Source: JAEUOS01 sp965279115 (GTDB lineage: Bacteria > Pseudomonadota > Gammaproteobacteria > Burkholderiales > JAEUOS01). From it: a stretch of DNA of 64,000 bases. A model generated the notes under the pieces. The model did no database searches. It was not told the origin of the DNA and was given only the letters and a program-made list of their open reading frames with translations. The stretch spans positions 5,518,001-5,582,000 of the forward strand of contig OZ257137.1 in assembly GCA_965279115.1 (NCBI GenBank), written 5' to 3'. The position numbers and the translations under genes are program-made. Shown in pieces: positions 9,413 through 17,875 of the stretch (position 1 is its first letter; the number at the start of each line of letters is the position of its first letter).

Positions 9413-9961
9413 ATGAATCTTCAGTTGACTCTGAAAAAATTCGCGGTTGCATTGTCGTTCGCTGGTGTATGTGGTTCAGCGAATGCGGCTGTAGACACCT
9501 TTTACGACCTGGGCGCGTTGCCTTACGGCGCCTCTTCGTTCGGTGGGTTTGCAAGCGGTTTTTTCACCGACCTCGTGAAATTCAGCTTGCCTGCGAACGG
9601 CGGTTCAGGGTACTCGGTTAAGGACATTCCTTTCTCCATTCCGAAGGGCGACTCGTTCAGCATATCGTTCGCCAGCATTGCGCTGTATTCCAACCCGGAT
9701 GGGATAGACAGCAACGACGATGACCGGTCCCTGTTTGTCGCGGCGGCCGTCAACCCGAGCACGATAACATTGAATGTCGGACCGCTCGCCGCAGGCAACT
9801 ATTACCTGCTGGTCAACGGAGCGACAACCGGTTCGGCTGGTGGCGTCTATAGCGGCGGAATCTCGGTCAGCCCGGTACCGGAACCTGAAACCTACGGTCT
9901 CTTTCTCGCCGGCCTCGGTTTACTGGGCACGATCATGACGCGTCGTCGCAAGCCGGTCTGA
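9413..9961 (+). CDS. PEP-CTERM sorting domain protein (FxDxF type)
   Basis: An exported protein of 182 residues. The signal peptide is about residues 1-24 (LSFAGVCGSANA then AVDTF). Mid-protein FFTDLVKFSL fits the FxDxF pattern of a PEP-CTERM subfamily. The C terminus has the tripartite sorting signal: VPEPETYG (PEP), a hydrophobic span LFLAGLGLLGTIM, then TRRRKPV. Exosortase would cleave at PEP. ATG 9413 sits 5 bases after GGAGG. It is monocistronic, with a promoter candidate upstream and a strong terminator after. Confidence 0.88.
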   Translation: MNLQLTLKKFAVALSFAGVCGSANAAVDTFYDLGALPYGASSFGGFASGFFTDLVKFSLPANGGSGYSVKDIPFSIPKGDSFSISFASIALYSNPDGIDSNDDDRSLFVAAAVNPSTITLNVGPLAAGNYYLLVNGATTGSAGGVYSGGISVSPVPEPETYGLFLAGLGLLGTIMTRRRKPV

Positions 9962-9977
9962 CGCAGGCCCAATGTCG

Positions 9978-10011
9978 AATGAAAGAGGCGCCGTAAGGCG
10001 CCTCTTTCATT
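9978..10011 (+). terminator. Hairpin terminator of the PEP-CTERM gene
   Basis: A perfect 15-base stem (arms 9978-9992 and 9997-10011) with a GTAA loop, 16 bases after the stop codon. The following bases are TGG rather than a long T tract, but the arms end in ATT. It separates this gene from the convergent transglycosylase gene. Confidence 0.75.
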
Positions 10012-10113
10012 TGGTGGCTTTGATTAGTTCGCTGAGGGGCGCGGTGAGCATGGGCTGTTCCACGCGTACACTCTTCAAACAAAACGTCCTGACGACACCG
10101 CCACACACGGGCA

Positions 10114-10845
10114 TCAGGGCTGTTGACGAAGCGCAGCCGGATCGAGGCGCGTTCCCGGCAGATAGTCCCTTGACGCGGGTGTCGAAGGTTCCGCTCTTGG
10201 TTGTTCTGCTTTACGATATCGCTTGAGCACGGCAGGCACATAGTCGCGCGTCTCCCTGTAAGGCGGAATTGTGTTGTTGTACTTGCGCACCGCGCCTTCC
10301 CCCGCGTTATAGGCGGCCAGAACCAGATCCAATCGTTCGCCAAAAGTATCGAGCAAGGTCCGCAAATGACGCGTGCCGGCGCGCAGGTTGTCCGACACGC
10401 TTGTGAGATTGGACACGCCATAACGCTGGGCTGTTTCCGGCAGCAATTGCATAAGACCTACTGCCCCCTTAGGCGACACCGCGTGAGGCCGATAGCCCGA
10501 CTCAACTTCGATCAGCGCATGCACCAGGCCTGGCTCGACGCCGGCTTCCGACGCCGCCAACAGGACTTCTTTTGCGAACGGCTTGTCAGGCTCAGGACTG
10601 GCGGGTGCGGGCGCGGGTTCGATTTTCACGTCGCTGAGCAGCCGATAGTCCGCCGCCTGCAATTGATATGGCTCAACGGTCATGCCAGTCGAGCGGACCT
10701 CTCCGAACGGGGCAGCAAGGCGATACCCGTTATCCATTGCCTGCGCTGTAGTCACCATCGCAACCGCACAAGCCAGCAGCAAACCGATGCTAAGCGACGA
10801 GGCTCCAACCGAGCACCTACCGATGGGGCCTGGCGTGTTCGGCAT
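10114..10845 (-). CDS. Lytic transglycosylase, SLT domain
   Basis: A periplasmic murein-cleaving enzyme. With ATG 10845 it has 243 residues. A signal peptide spans about 17-36 (SIGLLLACAVAMVTTAQA). The SLT domain follows with ALIEVESGYRP (catalytic Glu near 115), AVSPKGAVGLMQLLP, and the AAYNAGEGAV and YRETRDYV motifs of family 1. A GTG at 10932 would add 29 residues ahead of the signal peptide and seems less likely. It is convergent with the first PEP-CTERM gene and downstream of two more, a mix seen near exopolysaccharide loci. Confidence 0.88.
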   Translation of the reverse strand: MPNTPGPIGRCSVGASSLSIGLLLACAVAMVTTAQAMDNGYRLAAPFGEVRSTGMTVEPYQLQAADYRLLSDVKIEPAPAPASPEPDKPFAKEVLLAASEAGVEPGLVHALIEVESGYRPHAVSPKGAVGLMQLLPETAQRYGVSNLTSVSDNLRAGTRHLRTLLDTFGERLDLVLAAYNAGEGAVRKYNNTIPPYRETRDYVPAVLKRYRKAEQPRAEPSTPASRDYLPGTRLDPAALRQQP

Positions 10846-10976
10846 GATCTCCGGCAGGTTGAGTTTCAAGGCGATAGGCCTGCGCCAGGAAGGGCCGGCC
10901 ACGTTTCGGAGCTGAAGCGATGTAGAAGACACTGCCGATTCTACGGCAAGGCCGCGGGATTCTTGATCAGGCGCGC

Positions 10977-11570
10977 CTATCGCCGTCGTGCCCGCATCCT
11001 GCAGCGATGATGTGTCAGCATCAACGCTGTCAGCGCGAGGAGGATGAGCGCGGATGTGGCCGGTTCGGGCACCGCTTGCGCATTGGTTGCACCGAGCAGG
11101 TTGTTGCTGACCGCGAACACGCTGAGGTCGCCGATGTAGCCGAAACCGATTTCGTCGATGCCGCCAATCTCCAGTCGGTATTCGCCGGCAGCAAGTTCGG
11201 GTATGAAGAACTGATTCGAATAGCCAAACAGGCCGTAAACCGGATCTATGAACGGCACATCGACGCCGGTCGCGATCAATTGGCCATCGCCCTGGAACAG
11301 GAACGCGTGAAAGGCGCTGAAATCGACGCCAGGAAATGCGTCCCGATGCGCGACATAATTCAGCGACGCATTTTCCGCCAGGGTGAAACTGTACTCGTCA
11401 AGAAAGGAGCCCGAGGGCGAAACGGGGTTGGTAGTCCTCAGCAGGATCGAATGTTGCCCGGCGGGGGTGAGAACTGGACCGGCCTGGACCCCGAAGGCCG
11501 CGCAGCCCAGCACAACCGCAACGACGAGCGCGCGAAGCAAACTTGCAAAATGGAATCGTGAGGTGGACAT
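10977..11570 (-). CDS. PEP-CTERM sorting domain protein (FxDxF type)
   Basis: 197 residues. The signal peptide (about 1-30) ends near CAAFGVQAG. FLDEYSFTL fits the FxDxF motif. The C terminus is VPEPATSALILLALTALML followed by an Arg-rich tail. It lies 21 bases downstream of another PEP-CTERM gene on the same strand, so the pair is probably one operon. The start ATG has AAGGAAGG about 12 bases upstream. Confidence 0.85.
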   Translation of the reverse strand: MSTSRFHFASLLRALVVAVVLGCAAFGVQAGPVLTPAGQHSILLRTTNPVSPSGSFLDEYSFTLAENASLNYVAHRDAFPGVDFSAFHAFLFQGDGQLIATGVDVPFIDPVYGLFGYSNQFFIPELAAGEYRLEIGGIDEIGFGYIGDLSVFAVSNNLLGATNAQAVPEPATSALILLALTALMLTHHRCRMRARRR

Positions 11571-11591
11571 GATCGAGTCTGCCTTCCTTGC

Positions 11592-12191
11592 TCAAATGCG
11601 CTGCTGCAGAGCGCATGAATACATGTCGATCGCGTCGAATGAGGCCGCGACCCGGTTCGTGGCACGCCTGCGTGCGATGGCGCCGACAAGGCACGTGCCG
11701 ATCAGAAGCATGAACCATGATTCCGGCTCCGGAACCGGCATTGCGGGCGTAACCACGGTCAATGTAGACATGTAGCGACCGCCCAGCGACCCGGCGCCGA
11801 TCCCGGCAAATGTGAGGTTGTACGTGCCGGCCGCCAGGCTCGGCAACTCCAGTTTGCTTTGCAGTTGATTGCCGGAAAAGATCGTCTGTGTGGCAACGGC
11901 GATTGTTGTGCCGGTAGTCGTGCTCAGTGTCACGGAAAACCCCGTGACACTGGTGGCTGCAACGTTGGTCCAAGAAGTCACATCGGAGATGCCGCCGGCT
12001 CCGAGAAGCGTGAATGTGGCCGTATCTGCAAATGCGCCGATCTTCGATACCCCGCCGAAGGTGATCGAGTCGCCTACCGCCAGCGCAGATGTCGCATTGG
12101 CAAAATTTGTCGACAAGGCGCCGAGCGTGACGGACAGGATCAATCTCGCCAGGCACCGGTGGACCAATCCCGCAAATGTGGTTGGTTTCAT
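11592..12191 (-). CDS. PEP-CTERM sorting domain protein (FxDxF type)
   Basis: 199 residues. Signal peptide near 1-32 (ILSVTLGALSTNFANA). FADTATFTL matches the FxDxF motif. The sorting signal VPEPESWFMLLIGTCLVGAIARRRA is followed by an unusually long tail of about 26 residues after the Arg cluster, where such proteins normally end at once. A late stop, or read-through of the usual end, could explain it. The start has GGAGGGAAC directly upstream. Confidence 0.82.
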   Translation of the reverse strand: MKPTTFAGLVHRCLARLILSVTLGALSTNFANATSALAVGDSITFGGVSKIGAFADTATFTLLGAGGISDVTSWTNVAATSVTGFSVTLSTTTGTTIAVATQTIFSGNQLQSKLELPSLAAGTYNLTFAGIGAGSLGGRYMSTLTVVTPAMPVPEPESWFMLLIGTCLVGAIARRRATNRVAASFDAIDMYSCALQQRI

Positions 12192-12670
12192 GTTCCCTCC
12201 CCACGGGGAGTTGCGTCAGGATGGGTCTGATGGTACGGCCCGAAGCATCAATTTCCTGTGATTTTGTGCACACCTTGCAATGTTCCACATTTTTCGTTCT
12301 TTTGATGCTTGATCGACACCGTTGACACACGCGGTTATGTCTGGGAACGGGTTGTCAATGATTGATATCTTTTAAAAAAATGTATCGAATCATATTGATA
12401 AGTGCAATACGGATTGTTGAGTCCACTGCGATTTTCGCGTCGGTAGGAGTGGGTGCAATGTTTTGGCGTGGCACGAAAGAAACATTTTTCAACAAAAAGA
12501 ATGGGGGTGCGCTAGGGAGATAACATGGCGTTTTGGGATGAATATCCATGGATATTAAAATTGTTAAGTTTTGTGTGGATTTCTCGCAATGCCAGCCCGG
12601 AAATGTTTGGGGACTGCACGCAGCGTCCGGCGCCGACGATAACGGAGGGATACAATCTCGGGGGAAATGG
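12192..12670. other. Intergenic region between the PEP-CTERM pair and tRNA-Leu
   Basis: About 480 bases, AT-rich in the middle, with no supportable gene. It should hold the promoter of the leftward PEP-CTERM pair; I searched for a sigma-54 site in that orientation and saw none. A TACAAT at 12651-12656, 15 bases before the tRNA, is a plausible -10 for tRNA-Leu. Confidence 0.5.
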
Positions 12671-12759
12671 GCCCGGGTGGTGAAATTGGTAGACACAAGG
12701 GACTTAAAATCCCTCGGCTGGCAACGGCCGTACGGGTTCGATTCCCGTCCCGGGCACCA
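12671..12759 (+). tRNA. tRNA-Leu (anticodon UAA)
   Basis: 89 bases including an encoded CCA. The acceptor arms GCCCGGG and CCCGGGC pair perfectly, the anticodon loop is CTTAAAA, the T loop has GGTTCGATTCC, and the variable arm is long, as in class II tRNAs. Confidence 0.96.
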
Positions 12760-12785
12760 CGTTATTGAATTCATGGAGTGGCCAA

Positions 12786-13229
12786 TTGATTGTTTTCAAC
12801 CTCGCTTGCGGCGCGGGTCATCGATTCGAGGGATGGTTTGCCTCTGGCGACGACTTCGATGGTCAGGGCCGTAGCGGACTCCTGAGTTGTCCGACGTGTG
12901 GCTCCAGTGAAGTGAGCAAGCAACTGTCCGCACCAAGGCTTAACCTGTCTGCTGCAGGTGCCGGGGACGTGCCGGAGGAACGCAAGAGCGTGGCAATGGT
13001 GGGACCCGAGCAGGCGCAACTCCTGGAAATGCTGCGCAAGGTCATCGAATCGACTGAAGACGTCGGCCGGAAATTTCCAGAGGAGGCGCGCCGCATTCAC
13101 TACAAGGAGGCGCCGGCGCGCCCGATCCGTGGGGTCGCATCCCAGGACGAGGCCAAGGCGCTGTCTGATGAGGGTATCGAGGTCGCGCACTTGCCGTTTC
13201 CGGTGGTCGACAAGTCACAACTCAACTAG
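12786..13229 (+). CDS. DUF1178 family protein
   Basis: 147 residues with the DUF1178 opening (IVFNLACGAGHRFEGWF) and a CPTCGSSEVSKQLSAP segment that with the first Cys and His suggests a zinc site. The C terminus DEGIEVAHLPFPVVDKSQLN is also typical. The function of the family is unknown. I start at TTG 12786, seven bases after GGAG, because family members begin at this point; TTG 12765 is in frame upstream. Confidence 0.85.
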   Translation: MIVFNLACGAGHRFEGWFASGDDFDGQGRSGLLSCPTCGSSEVSKQLSAPRLNLSAAGAGDVPEERKSVAMVGPEQAQLLEMLRKVIESTEDVGRKFPEEARRIHYKEAPARPIRGVASQDEAKALSDEGIEVAHLPFPVVDKSQLN

Positions 13230-13414
13230 AGTTTGGCCGGCGAGCCACGCCACTGACGAAGGCCGGGCCGCCAAATGTGGGTGGCTGGGCTATCATCCCG
13301 CGGAGCCAATCGGCGCGATCGATCCATCGTCACTGAAAGTCACCCCCAAGTAGACGCAGCATGTTCGAGTCCGCGCGTCTTCGCCAATCTGCAGCACACG
13401 GTTCCAAACCTTCC

Positions 13415-13876
13415 ATGCCCATCAAGTTCTATTTCGAGGATTTTCCGGTTGGCGAGACGCGCGAGATCGGTCGTCACACCATTACAGAGGCGGAGATCCT
13501 CGATTTCGCGCGTCGCTATGACCCGCAGCCATTTCATGTCAACGCCGACACCGCGCGTGGTTCGATCTATGGCGGGTTGATCGCGAGCGGATGGCAGACG
13601 TGTGCCATTGCCATGCGGGTGATGTGTGATGCCTATCTGCTTGACGCCGCCAGCATGGGATCGCCGGGTATGGAAGAGATCCGCTGGCTCAAGCCGGTGC
13701 GGCCCGGCGATACGCTGATCATCAAACGCACCATCGAGGAAGCTCGACCGACGAGCAAAATCGATCGTGGTCTCGTGCTCACGCGATGGGACATCTACAA
13801 CCAGCGCGACGAACACGTCCTGATGATGCGCGGGTACGGCTTGTTTGGCCGCAAACCGGAGGCCGCCGGCGCCTGA
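13415..13876 (+). CDS. MaoC-like hydratase/dehydratase
   Basis: A hot-dog fold protein of 153 residues. It shows DFARRYDPQPFHVN (the R-hydratase D-x4-H site) and IYGGLIASGWQT. Members hydrate enoyl-CoA or act on related thioesters; the substrate is not known. ATG 13415 begins the conserved PIKFYFEDFPVGE. A second MaoC homologue lies at 14550, separated by a divergent gamma-carbonic anhydrase gene. Confidence 0.85.
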   Translation: MPIKFYFEDFPVGETREIGRHTITEAEILDFARRYDPQPFHVNADTARGSIYGGLIASGWQTCAIAMRVMCDAYLLDAASMGSPGMEEIRWLKPVRPGDTLIIKRTIEEARPTSKIDRGLVLTRWDIYNQRDEHVLMMRGYGLFGRKPEAAGA

Positions 13877-13891
13877 TTGCGCGACACAGGA

Positions 13892-14422
13892 TCAAGGCGC
13901 GATCTGTTTCATTTCGCGCTTGTATTGCGCGCCCCGCGTGGCGTAGCCAGAGGCTATTCGCCGCAGGTTGGCGGCGTCCTCGTCACTCAATTGACGGACT
14001 ACCTTGCCTGGTGAGCCGACCACGAGCGAGTTGTCGGGTATCACCTTGCCTTCGGGCAAGAGTGCATTGGCGCCGATGATGCAGTTGCGTCCGATCACGC
14101 AGCCATTGAGGATCACCGCGTTGATTCCGACAAGGGTGTTCTCGCCTATCGTGGAGCCATGCAACATGGCAAGGTGACCGACGCTTACATCCTTGGCAAG
14201 CTTGAGTGGAAATCCCGGGTCTGCATGAAGTACAGCACCGTCCTGCACATTGACGCCGTCGCCAAGTTCGATGGCCTCGTTGTCGGAGCGCACGACCGCG
14301 CCAAACCAGACGGAAACGTCATCGCCGATCGTGACGCTGCCGATCACGCTGGCCGTAGGTGCTATGAAATGCTTGGTAGATTTGAAAACCGGCGTGCGGT
14401 CGCCGATGGAATAGACGGGCAT
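13892..14422 (-). CDS. Gamma-carbonic anhydrase family protein
   Basis: 176 residues of left-handed beta-helix (hexapeptide repeats such as IGENTLVGINAVILNG). Zinc-ligand positions are visible: H in VLHAD, and H in VGHLAMLHG. This is the YrdA/CaiE-like branch; whether it has carbonic anhydrase activity is not known. ATG 14422 (MPVYSIGD) matches the usual start. Confidence 0.87.
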   Translation of the reverse strand: MPVYSIGDRTPVFKSTKHFIAPTASVIGSVTIGDDVSVWFGAVVRSDNEAIELGDGVNVQDGAVLHADPGFPLKLAKDVSVGHLAMLHGSTIGENTLVGINAVILNGCVIGRNCIIGANALLPEGKVIPDNSLVVGSPGKVVRQLSDEDAANLRRIASGYATRGAQYKREMKQIAP

Positions 14423-14549
14423 GGTCAGGTCTCGCGGAGAAACTGGATTGATGGTCTTGAAGTCGGCCGAAGCGGCGCGCCGGCATTGTCGCATTGTGAC
14501 GGCCCGCGTCGCGCTATATTGTCGCGGTGTCCTTCATGATGTTGCCGAC

Positions 14550-14990
14550 ATGCAAGCCAAGACATATCAGGATGTATCGATAGGCGATACCTTCACCGAG
14601 GCAGTGCGCATCACGGATGCTCACTTGAGCCTTGGTGCGGCATTGATCGGCGACTTCAATCCGCTGCACGTGGATGCGTCACTTGCAGGGGGCTCACGGC
14701 ATGGTGGACGCATCCTGCATGGTGTCATTACCAGCGCGATCATCGGCGCGCCGGCCGGCATGATCTTTCGAGGAACCGCCATCGGATACCTCGAGCACAA
14801 CTGCCGCTTCCTCGCGCCGGTGCGGGCGGGGGATACCTTGACCACGGTCTGGGAGATCGTTGGCAAGGATGACAAGCCGAAACATGGGGGCGGCGTGGTG
14901 CAAATGCGCGCGAGTTGCATCAATCAGCAGGGCACGCGGGTCGCCGATGCCAACGGCGCCATGCTGGTGGGCAACGTGCCGGTGGGTTGA
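14550..14990 (+). CDS. MaoC-like (R)-specific enoyl-CoA hydratase
   Basis: 146 residues with the hydratase motif IGDFNPLHVDASLA and GRILHGVITSAII. ATG 14550 starts MQAKTYQDVSIGDTF, the standard family opening. It is only distantly similar to the other MaoC protein at 13415. Physiological substrate is unknown. Confidence 0.85.
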   Translation: MQAKTYQDVSIGDTFTEAVRITDAHLSLGAALIGDFNPLHVDASLAGGSRHGGRILHGVITSAIIGAPAGMIFRGTAIGYLEHNCRFLAPVRAGDTLTTVWEIVGKDDKPKHGGGVVQMRASCINQQGTRVADANGAMLVGNVPVG

Positions 14991-15044
14991 AACCGGCCGG
15001 AAGGAGCGGCCGTCAGCCGGCCTTCTGGGGCGTCGCGCGTGCGG

Positions 15045-16109
15045 TCAAGGCAACGCGAGGATGCGTCGCGCGAACGCCTCGCCGGTGGCTCGAGTACCCA
15101 GTTTTCCGCCCACATCTGCAGTCGCATCGCCGGCCGCGACAGCTGCGGCGGTGACATTCTCGATGGCTCGCGCAGCGGTGTTGAACCGCTCAAGCTTGTT
15201 GCGCCGCCCGTGCCAATCCAGCAGCAATCCGGCTGATAGGATCAGAGAGACCGGATTGGCTATATCGCGGCCCGCGATATCCGGCGCAGACCCGTGCGCC
15301 GCTTGCGCCATGGCGTGGTCGCGACCGGCGTTGACCGAGCCGCCGAGCCCGATGCTTCCGGAAAGCTCCGAGGTAAGGTCGGAGAGGATGTCGCCGAACA
15401 TGTTGGTCGTCACGATGACATCAAAGCGGCCGGGCGCGCGCACCACGTGCGCCATCATGGCGTCGACGATTTCGTCATCGATGGCGACCTCCGGATAATC
15501 GCGGCCGACCTCGCGGCAGATGTCGATGAACATGCCATCGCCGACCTTGAGAACGTTGGCCTTGTGGACGATGGTCACGCGCTTGCGGCGCCGCACAGCG
15601 AGTTCGAACGCCGCCCGCGCGATGCGCTCGCAGCAGGCACGGGTGATGCGACGCAGCGATATGACCACGTCGGGCGTGACCAGCATTTCGCTGCCGCCCG
15701 ACTCCATGTTGCGATCGGCGTAGAAACCTTCGGTGTTTTCACGCACCACCACCAGGTCGAACGGGCCGACCTTGTTGGGCACGCCGTCGAAGGTGCGCGA
15801 GGGCCGGATGTTGGCGAACAGGTCGAGATTTTTCCTGAAAAACATCGACGGGTTGATTTCGCCTTTGGACTCGTCCTTGAGCACGGCGGTCGACATCGGT
15901 CCGAGGAGCAGCCCGTCGGAAGCGCGCACCTTTGCCAGGAGATCAGGGCTCACCGTGGTACCGCGTTTGGCGAGGCTTTCAAGTCCGGCGATGTCGTGCG
16001 CAATGGACAAGCCGAGATCAAATCGGTGTGAGGCCGCTTCAAGAACCGCGACGGTCGCGGCGGTGATTTCGGGGCCGATGCCATCCCCTGGCAGTGCGAT
16101 CAGTCGCAT
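15045..16109 (-). CDS. Isocitrate/isopropylmalate dehydrogenase family protein
   Basis: 354 residues. Shows LPGDGIGPEI, VVRENTEGFYADR, KANVLKVGDGMF, TTNMFGDILSDLTSEL and AAHGSAPDIAGRDIANP, the family signature. RENTEG favours the isocitrate/homoisocitrate/tartrate branch over LeuB. The neighbouring Bug receptor, seven bases downstream on the same strand, suggests an organic acid substrate, but that is inference. Confidence 0.87.
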   Translation of the reverse strand: MRLIALPGDGIGPEITAATVAVLEAASHRFDLGLSIAHDIAGLESLAKRGTTVSPDLLAKVRASDGLLLGPMSTAVLKDESKGEINPSMFFRKNLDLFANIRPSRTFDGVPNKVGPFDLVVVRENTEGFYADRNMESGGSEMLVTPDVVISLRRITRACCERIARAAFELAVRRRKRVTIVHKANVLKVGDGMFIDICREVGRDYPEVAIDDEIVDAMMAHVVRAPGRFDVIVTTNMFGDILSDLTSELSGSIGLGGSVNAGRDHAMAQAAHGSAPDIAGRDIANPVSLILSAGLLLDWHGRRNKLERFNTAARAIENVTAAAVAAGDATADVGGKLGTRATGEAFARRILALP

Positions 16110-16116
16110 GTGTTTC

Positions 16117-17118
16117 CTATTCGGCGACGATGCCGATTTGTTTGACTACCTGCTGGTACTTCGCCGATTCCCGCTTGACGAAGTCGGCAAACTCGTCGGC
16201 GCTGTTGGGCCTGACAATGGCACCCTGGTCCTCCAGCTTCTGGCGAATCGCCGGTTCAGCGATGATCTTGTTGATCTCCCGGTTGAGCGTTGCTACCAAT
16301 TCGGCCGGCATCAGGGCAGGGGCGAATACGCCTCCCCAGAGGCTGAAGCTGAAGCCGGGCAGGGTTTCTGCCACCGCCGGTACGTTGGGCAGGGTCGGCA
16401 TGCGTGCAGCGCTTGACACAGCGATCGCCTTCAGCTTGCCCGCGCGGACATGAGGAATGGCGGCAGGGGCGCTGGAGAAGAAAAAGGCCACATGCCCGCC
16501 CAGCACATCGGTGAGGGCTGGCCCGGCGCCCTTGTACGGTGCGTGTGCAAAGTCACTCTTCAGGCCCAGGGTGAGAGCGGCAGCGGCCAGGTGTCCTGGC
16601 GTTGCCGTGCCAGACGATGCATATGTGAGCGAGCCCGGCTTGGCCACAGCGGCGACGCCCAATTCACGGACTGTCGAGAAAGGCGCGTTGGCGGGGGCTA
16701 CCATCACCAGCGGGGCCTCCCCGACGAGTATCAGGGGCTTCAACTCCCGCAAGGCGTCGTAGCCGGGGGATTTCATCACTGCGGCGTTGATGGAAATCTC
16801 GCCCGTCTGGCCAAGCAGTAAGGTGTAACCGTCCGGCGCGGATTTGGCTACGAAACGCGTTCCGATCGCCCCGGTCGCACCGGGCTTGTTGTCGACCAGT
16901 ACGGTCTGCTTCAACGCAATTGACAAGCGCTCGGCCACGGTGCGGGCGAAACTGTCACCCATGCCGCCGGGCGCGTAAGCCACCACCATGGTGACCGGCT
17001 TTGCCGGGAAATCCTGTGCGGAAACGTGCCATGAAACGACTGCGGCGGCAGTCGCGAACGCCAACGTTGCGCCGGCTTGGATCCGGCGCCATTGGAAGGG
17101 GATCGGGGGCAAATGCAT
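16117..17118 (-). CDS. Bug/TctC-type tripartite tricarboxylate receptor
   Basis: A periplasmic solute-binding protein of 333 residues. A signal peptide (about 12-36, ending HVSAQ) is followed by FPAKPVTMVVAYAPGGMGDSFAR, NKPGATGAIGT and PYKGAGPALTDVLGGHV, all typical of the Bug family expanded in Betaproteobacteria. ATG 17118 is chosen; the open frame runs far upstream across rpsO but that part is not coding. It is divergent from rpsO; its operon partner is the dehydrogenase gene. Confidence 0.9.
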   Translation of the reverse strand: MHLPPIPFQWRRIQAGATLAFATAAAVVSWHVSAQDFPAKPVTMVVAYAPGGMGDSFARTVAERLSIALKQTVLVDNKPGATGAIGTRFVAKSAPDGYTLLLGQTGEISINAAVMKSPGYDALRELKPLILVGEAPLVMVAPANAPFSTVRELGVAAVAKPGSLTYASSGTATPGHLAAAALTLGLKSDFAHAPYKGAGPALTDVLGGHVAFFFSSAPAAIPHVRAGKLKAIAVSSAARMPTLPNVPAVAETLPGFSFSLWGGVFAPALMPAELVATLNREINKIIAEPAIRQKLEDQGAIVRPNSADEFADFVKRESAKYQQVVKQIGIVAE

Positions 17119-17287
17119 CGGGTTTGAATCTTGAAGTTCGTTTCCGGATTGTTTGACGGCAATACGGAGGAATTGGAGGAGGGAAGCTGGCATGCGGTCG
17201 CTCGGGAGTTTTGCACACTTCAGGGGGGATATCCAAGGGCGTGCTTCAGCAACGCCTCCGCTTGCGCTCCGTACATCCGTCAAGGGA

Positions 17288-17315
17288 CTGAAATCGCGGT
17301 GAAATTTGCTATAAT
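17288..17315 (+). promoter_or_regulatory. Sigma-70-type promoter of rpsO
   Basis: A perfect -10 TATAAT at 17310-17315 with CTGAAA (17288-17293) 16 bases upstream as a weak -35. Transcription would start near 17322, leaving a leader of about 95 bases before rpsO. S15 binds its own leader in other bacteria; I did not identify the structure here. Confidence 0.6.
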
Positions 17316-17415
17316 CTTCAGGTTTTCTCGGTTCATCGACCCTCGGCCCGTCAAGCAGCAAGCGACGTTTGGCCCGGTGTACTGGGATTACGCCAACCAC
17401 CTTTACGAGGATCTC

Positions 17416-17685
17416 ATGACCGCTGCCAGTGTAAACAAGGCCGAGGTTGTCGCCGCGCATCAACGCGCGCAAGGCGACACCGGCTCCCCCGAAGTCCAGG
17501 TCGCGCTTCTTACCGCGCGCATCAATGGTTTGACCGACCATTTCAAGGCGCACACCAAGGATCACCATTCGCGCCGCGGCTTGCTCAAGATGGTGAGCAA
17601 GCGCCGCAAGCTGCTTGACTACCTGAAAGGGCGCAATCAGGACAGCTACCGCGCCCTGATCGAAAAGCTCGGGCTGCGCAAGTAA
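17416..17685 (+). CDS. rpsO: 30S ribosomal protein S15
   Basis: 89 residues, the normal length. GDTGSPEVQVALLTARI, HTKDHHSRRGLLKMVSKRRKLLDYL and YRALIEKLGLRK are diagnostic. ATG 17416 follows ACGAGGATCTC. It is followed by a terminator and then pnp, the conserved rpsO-pnp order. Confidence 0.97.
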   Translation: MTAASVNKAEVVAAHQRAQGDTGSPEVQVALLTARINGLTDHFKAHTKDHHSRRGLLKMVSKRRKLLDYLKGRNQDSYRALIEKLGLRK

Positions 17686-17696
17686 TTGCTCCACCG

Positions 17697-17730
17697 AACG
17701 GCTGCCGGCATCCCGCCCGCAGCCGTTTTC
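17697..17730 (+). terminator. Terminator after rpsO
   Basis: Arms AACGGCTGC (17697-17705) and GCAGCCGTT (17719-17727) form a nine-base stem followed by TTTC. It probably terminates only partly, since pnp follows without an obvious separate promoter. Confidence 0.7.
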
Positions 17731-17798
17731 AGTTTCTTTCCAGTCAACCCGATTTAGCCAGCCGGTTCTTGCGTCCCTCCCGATGAGGGGTATTCAGG

Positions 17799-17838
17799 CA
17801 ATCCGCTGATGCGGCGCGTGCGGCGCATCAGCGGATTG
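17799..17838 (+). promoter_or_regulatory. Long perfect hairpin in the pnp leader
   Basis: A 15-base perfect stem (arms 17799-17813 and 17824-17838) with a ten-base loop ends 37 bases before the pnp start and has no T tract after it. In E. coli, RNase III cuts such a leader hairpin and PNPase then represses its own mRNA. This is a good candidate for the same control. Confidence 0.55.
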
Positions 17839-17875
17839 ATCCGGTGGTCCGAATCAACGCATTGAGGATAAAGCC

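Noticed and set aside
12260..12300. Sigma-54 site for the leftward PEP-CTERM pair
   Set aside because: A TTGC/GG pair exists but the spacing is six instead of ten, so it does not fit.
12355..12774. Minus-strand open frame with NPYGRCQPRDFKSLVS
   Set aside because: This is the translated complement of tRNA-Leu, a well-known false gene.
17119..17694. N-terminal extension of the Bug receptor
   Set aside because: The extension is antisense to rpsO and the signal peptide starts at 17118.
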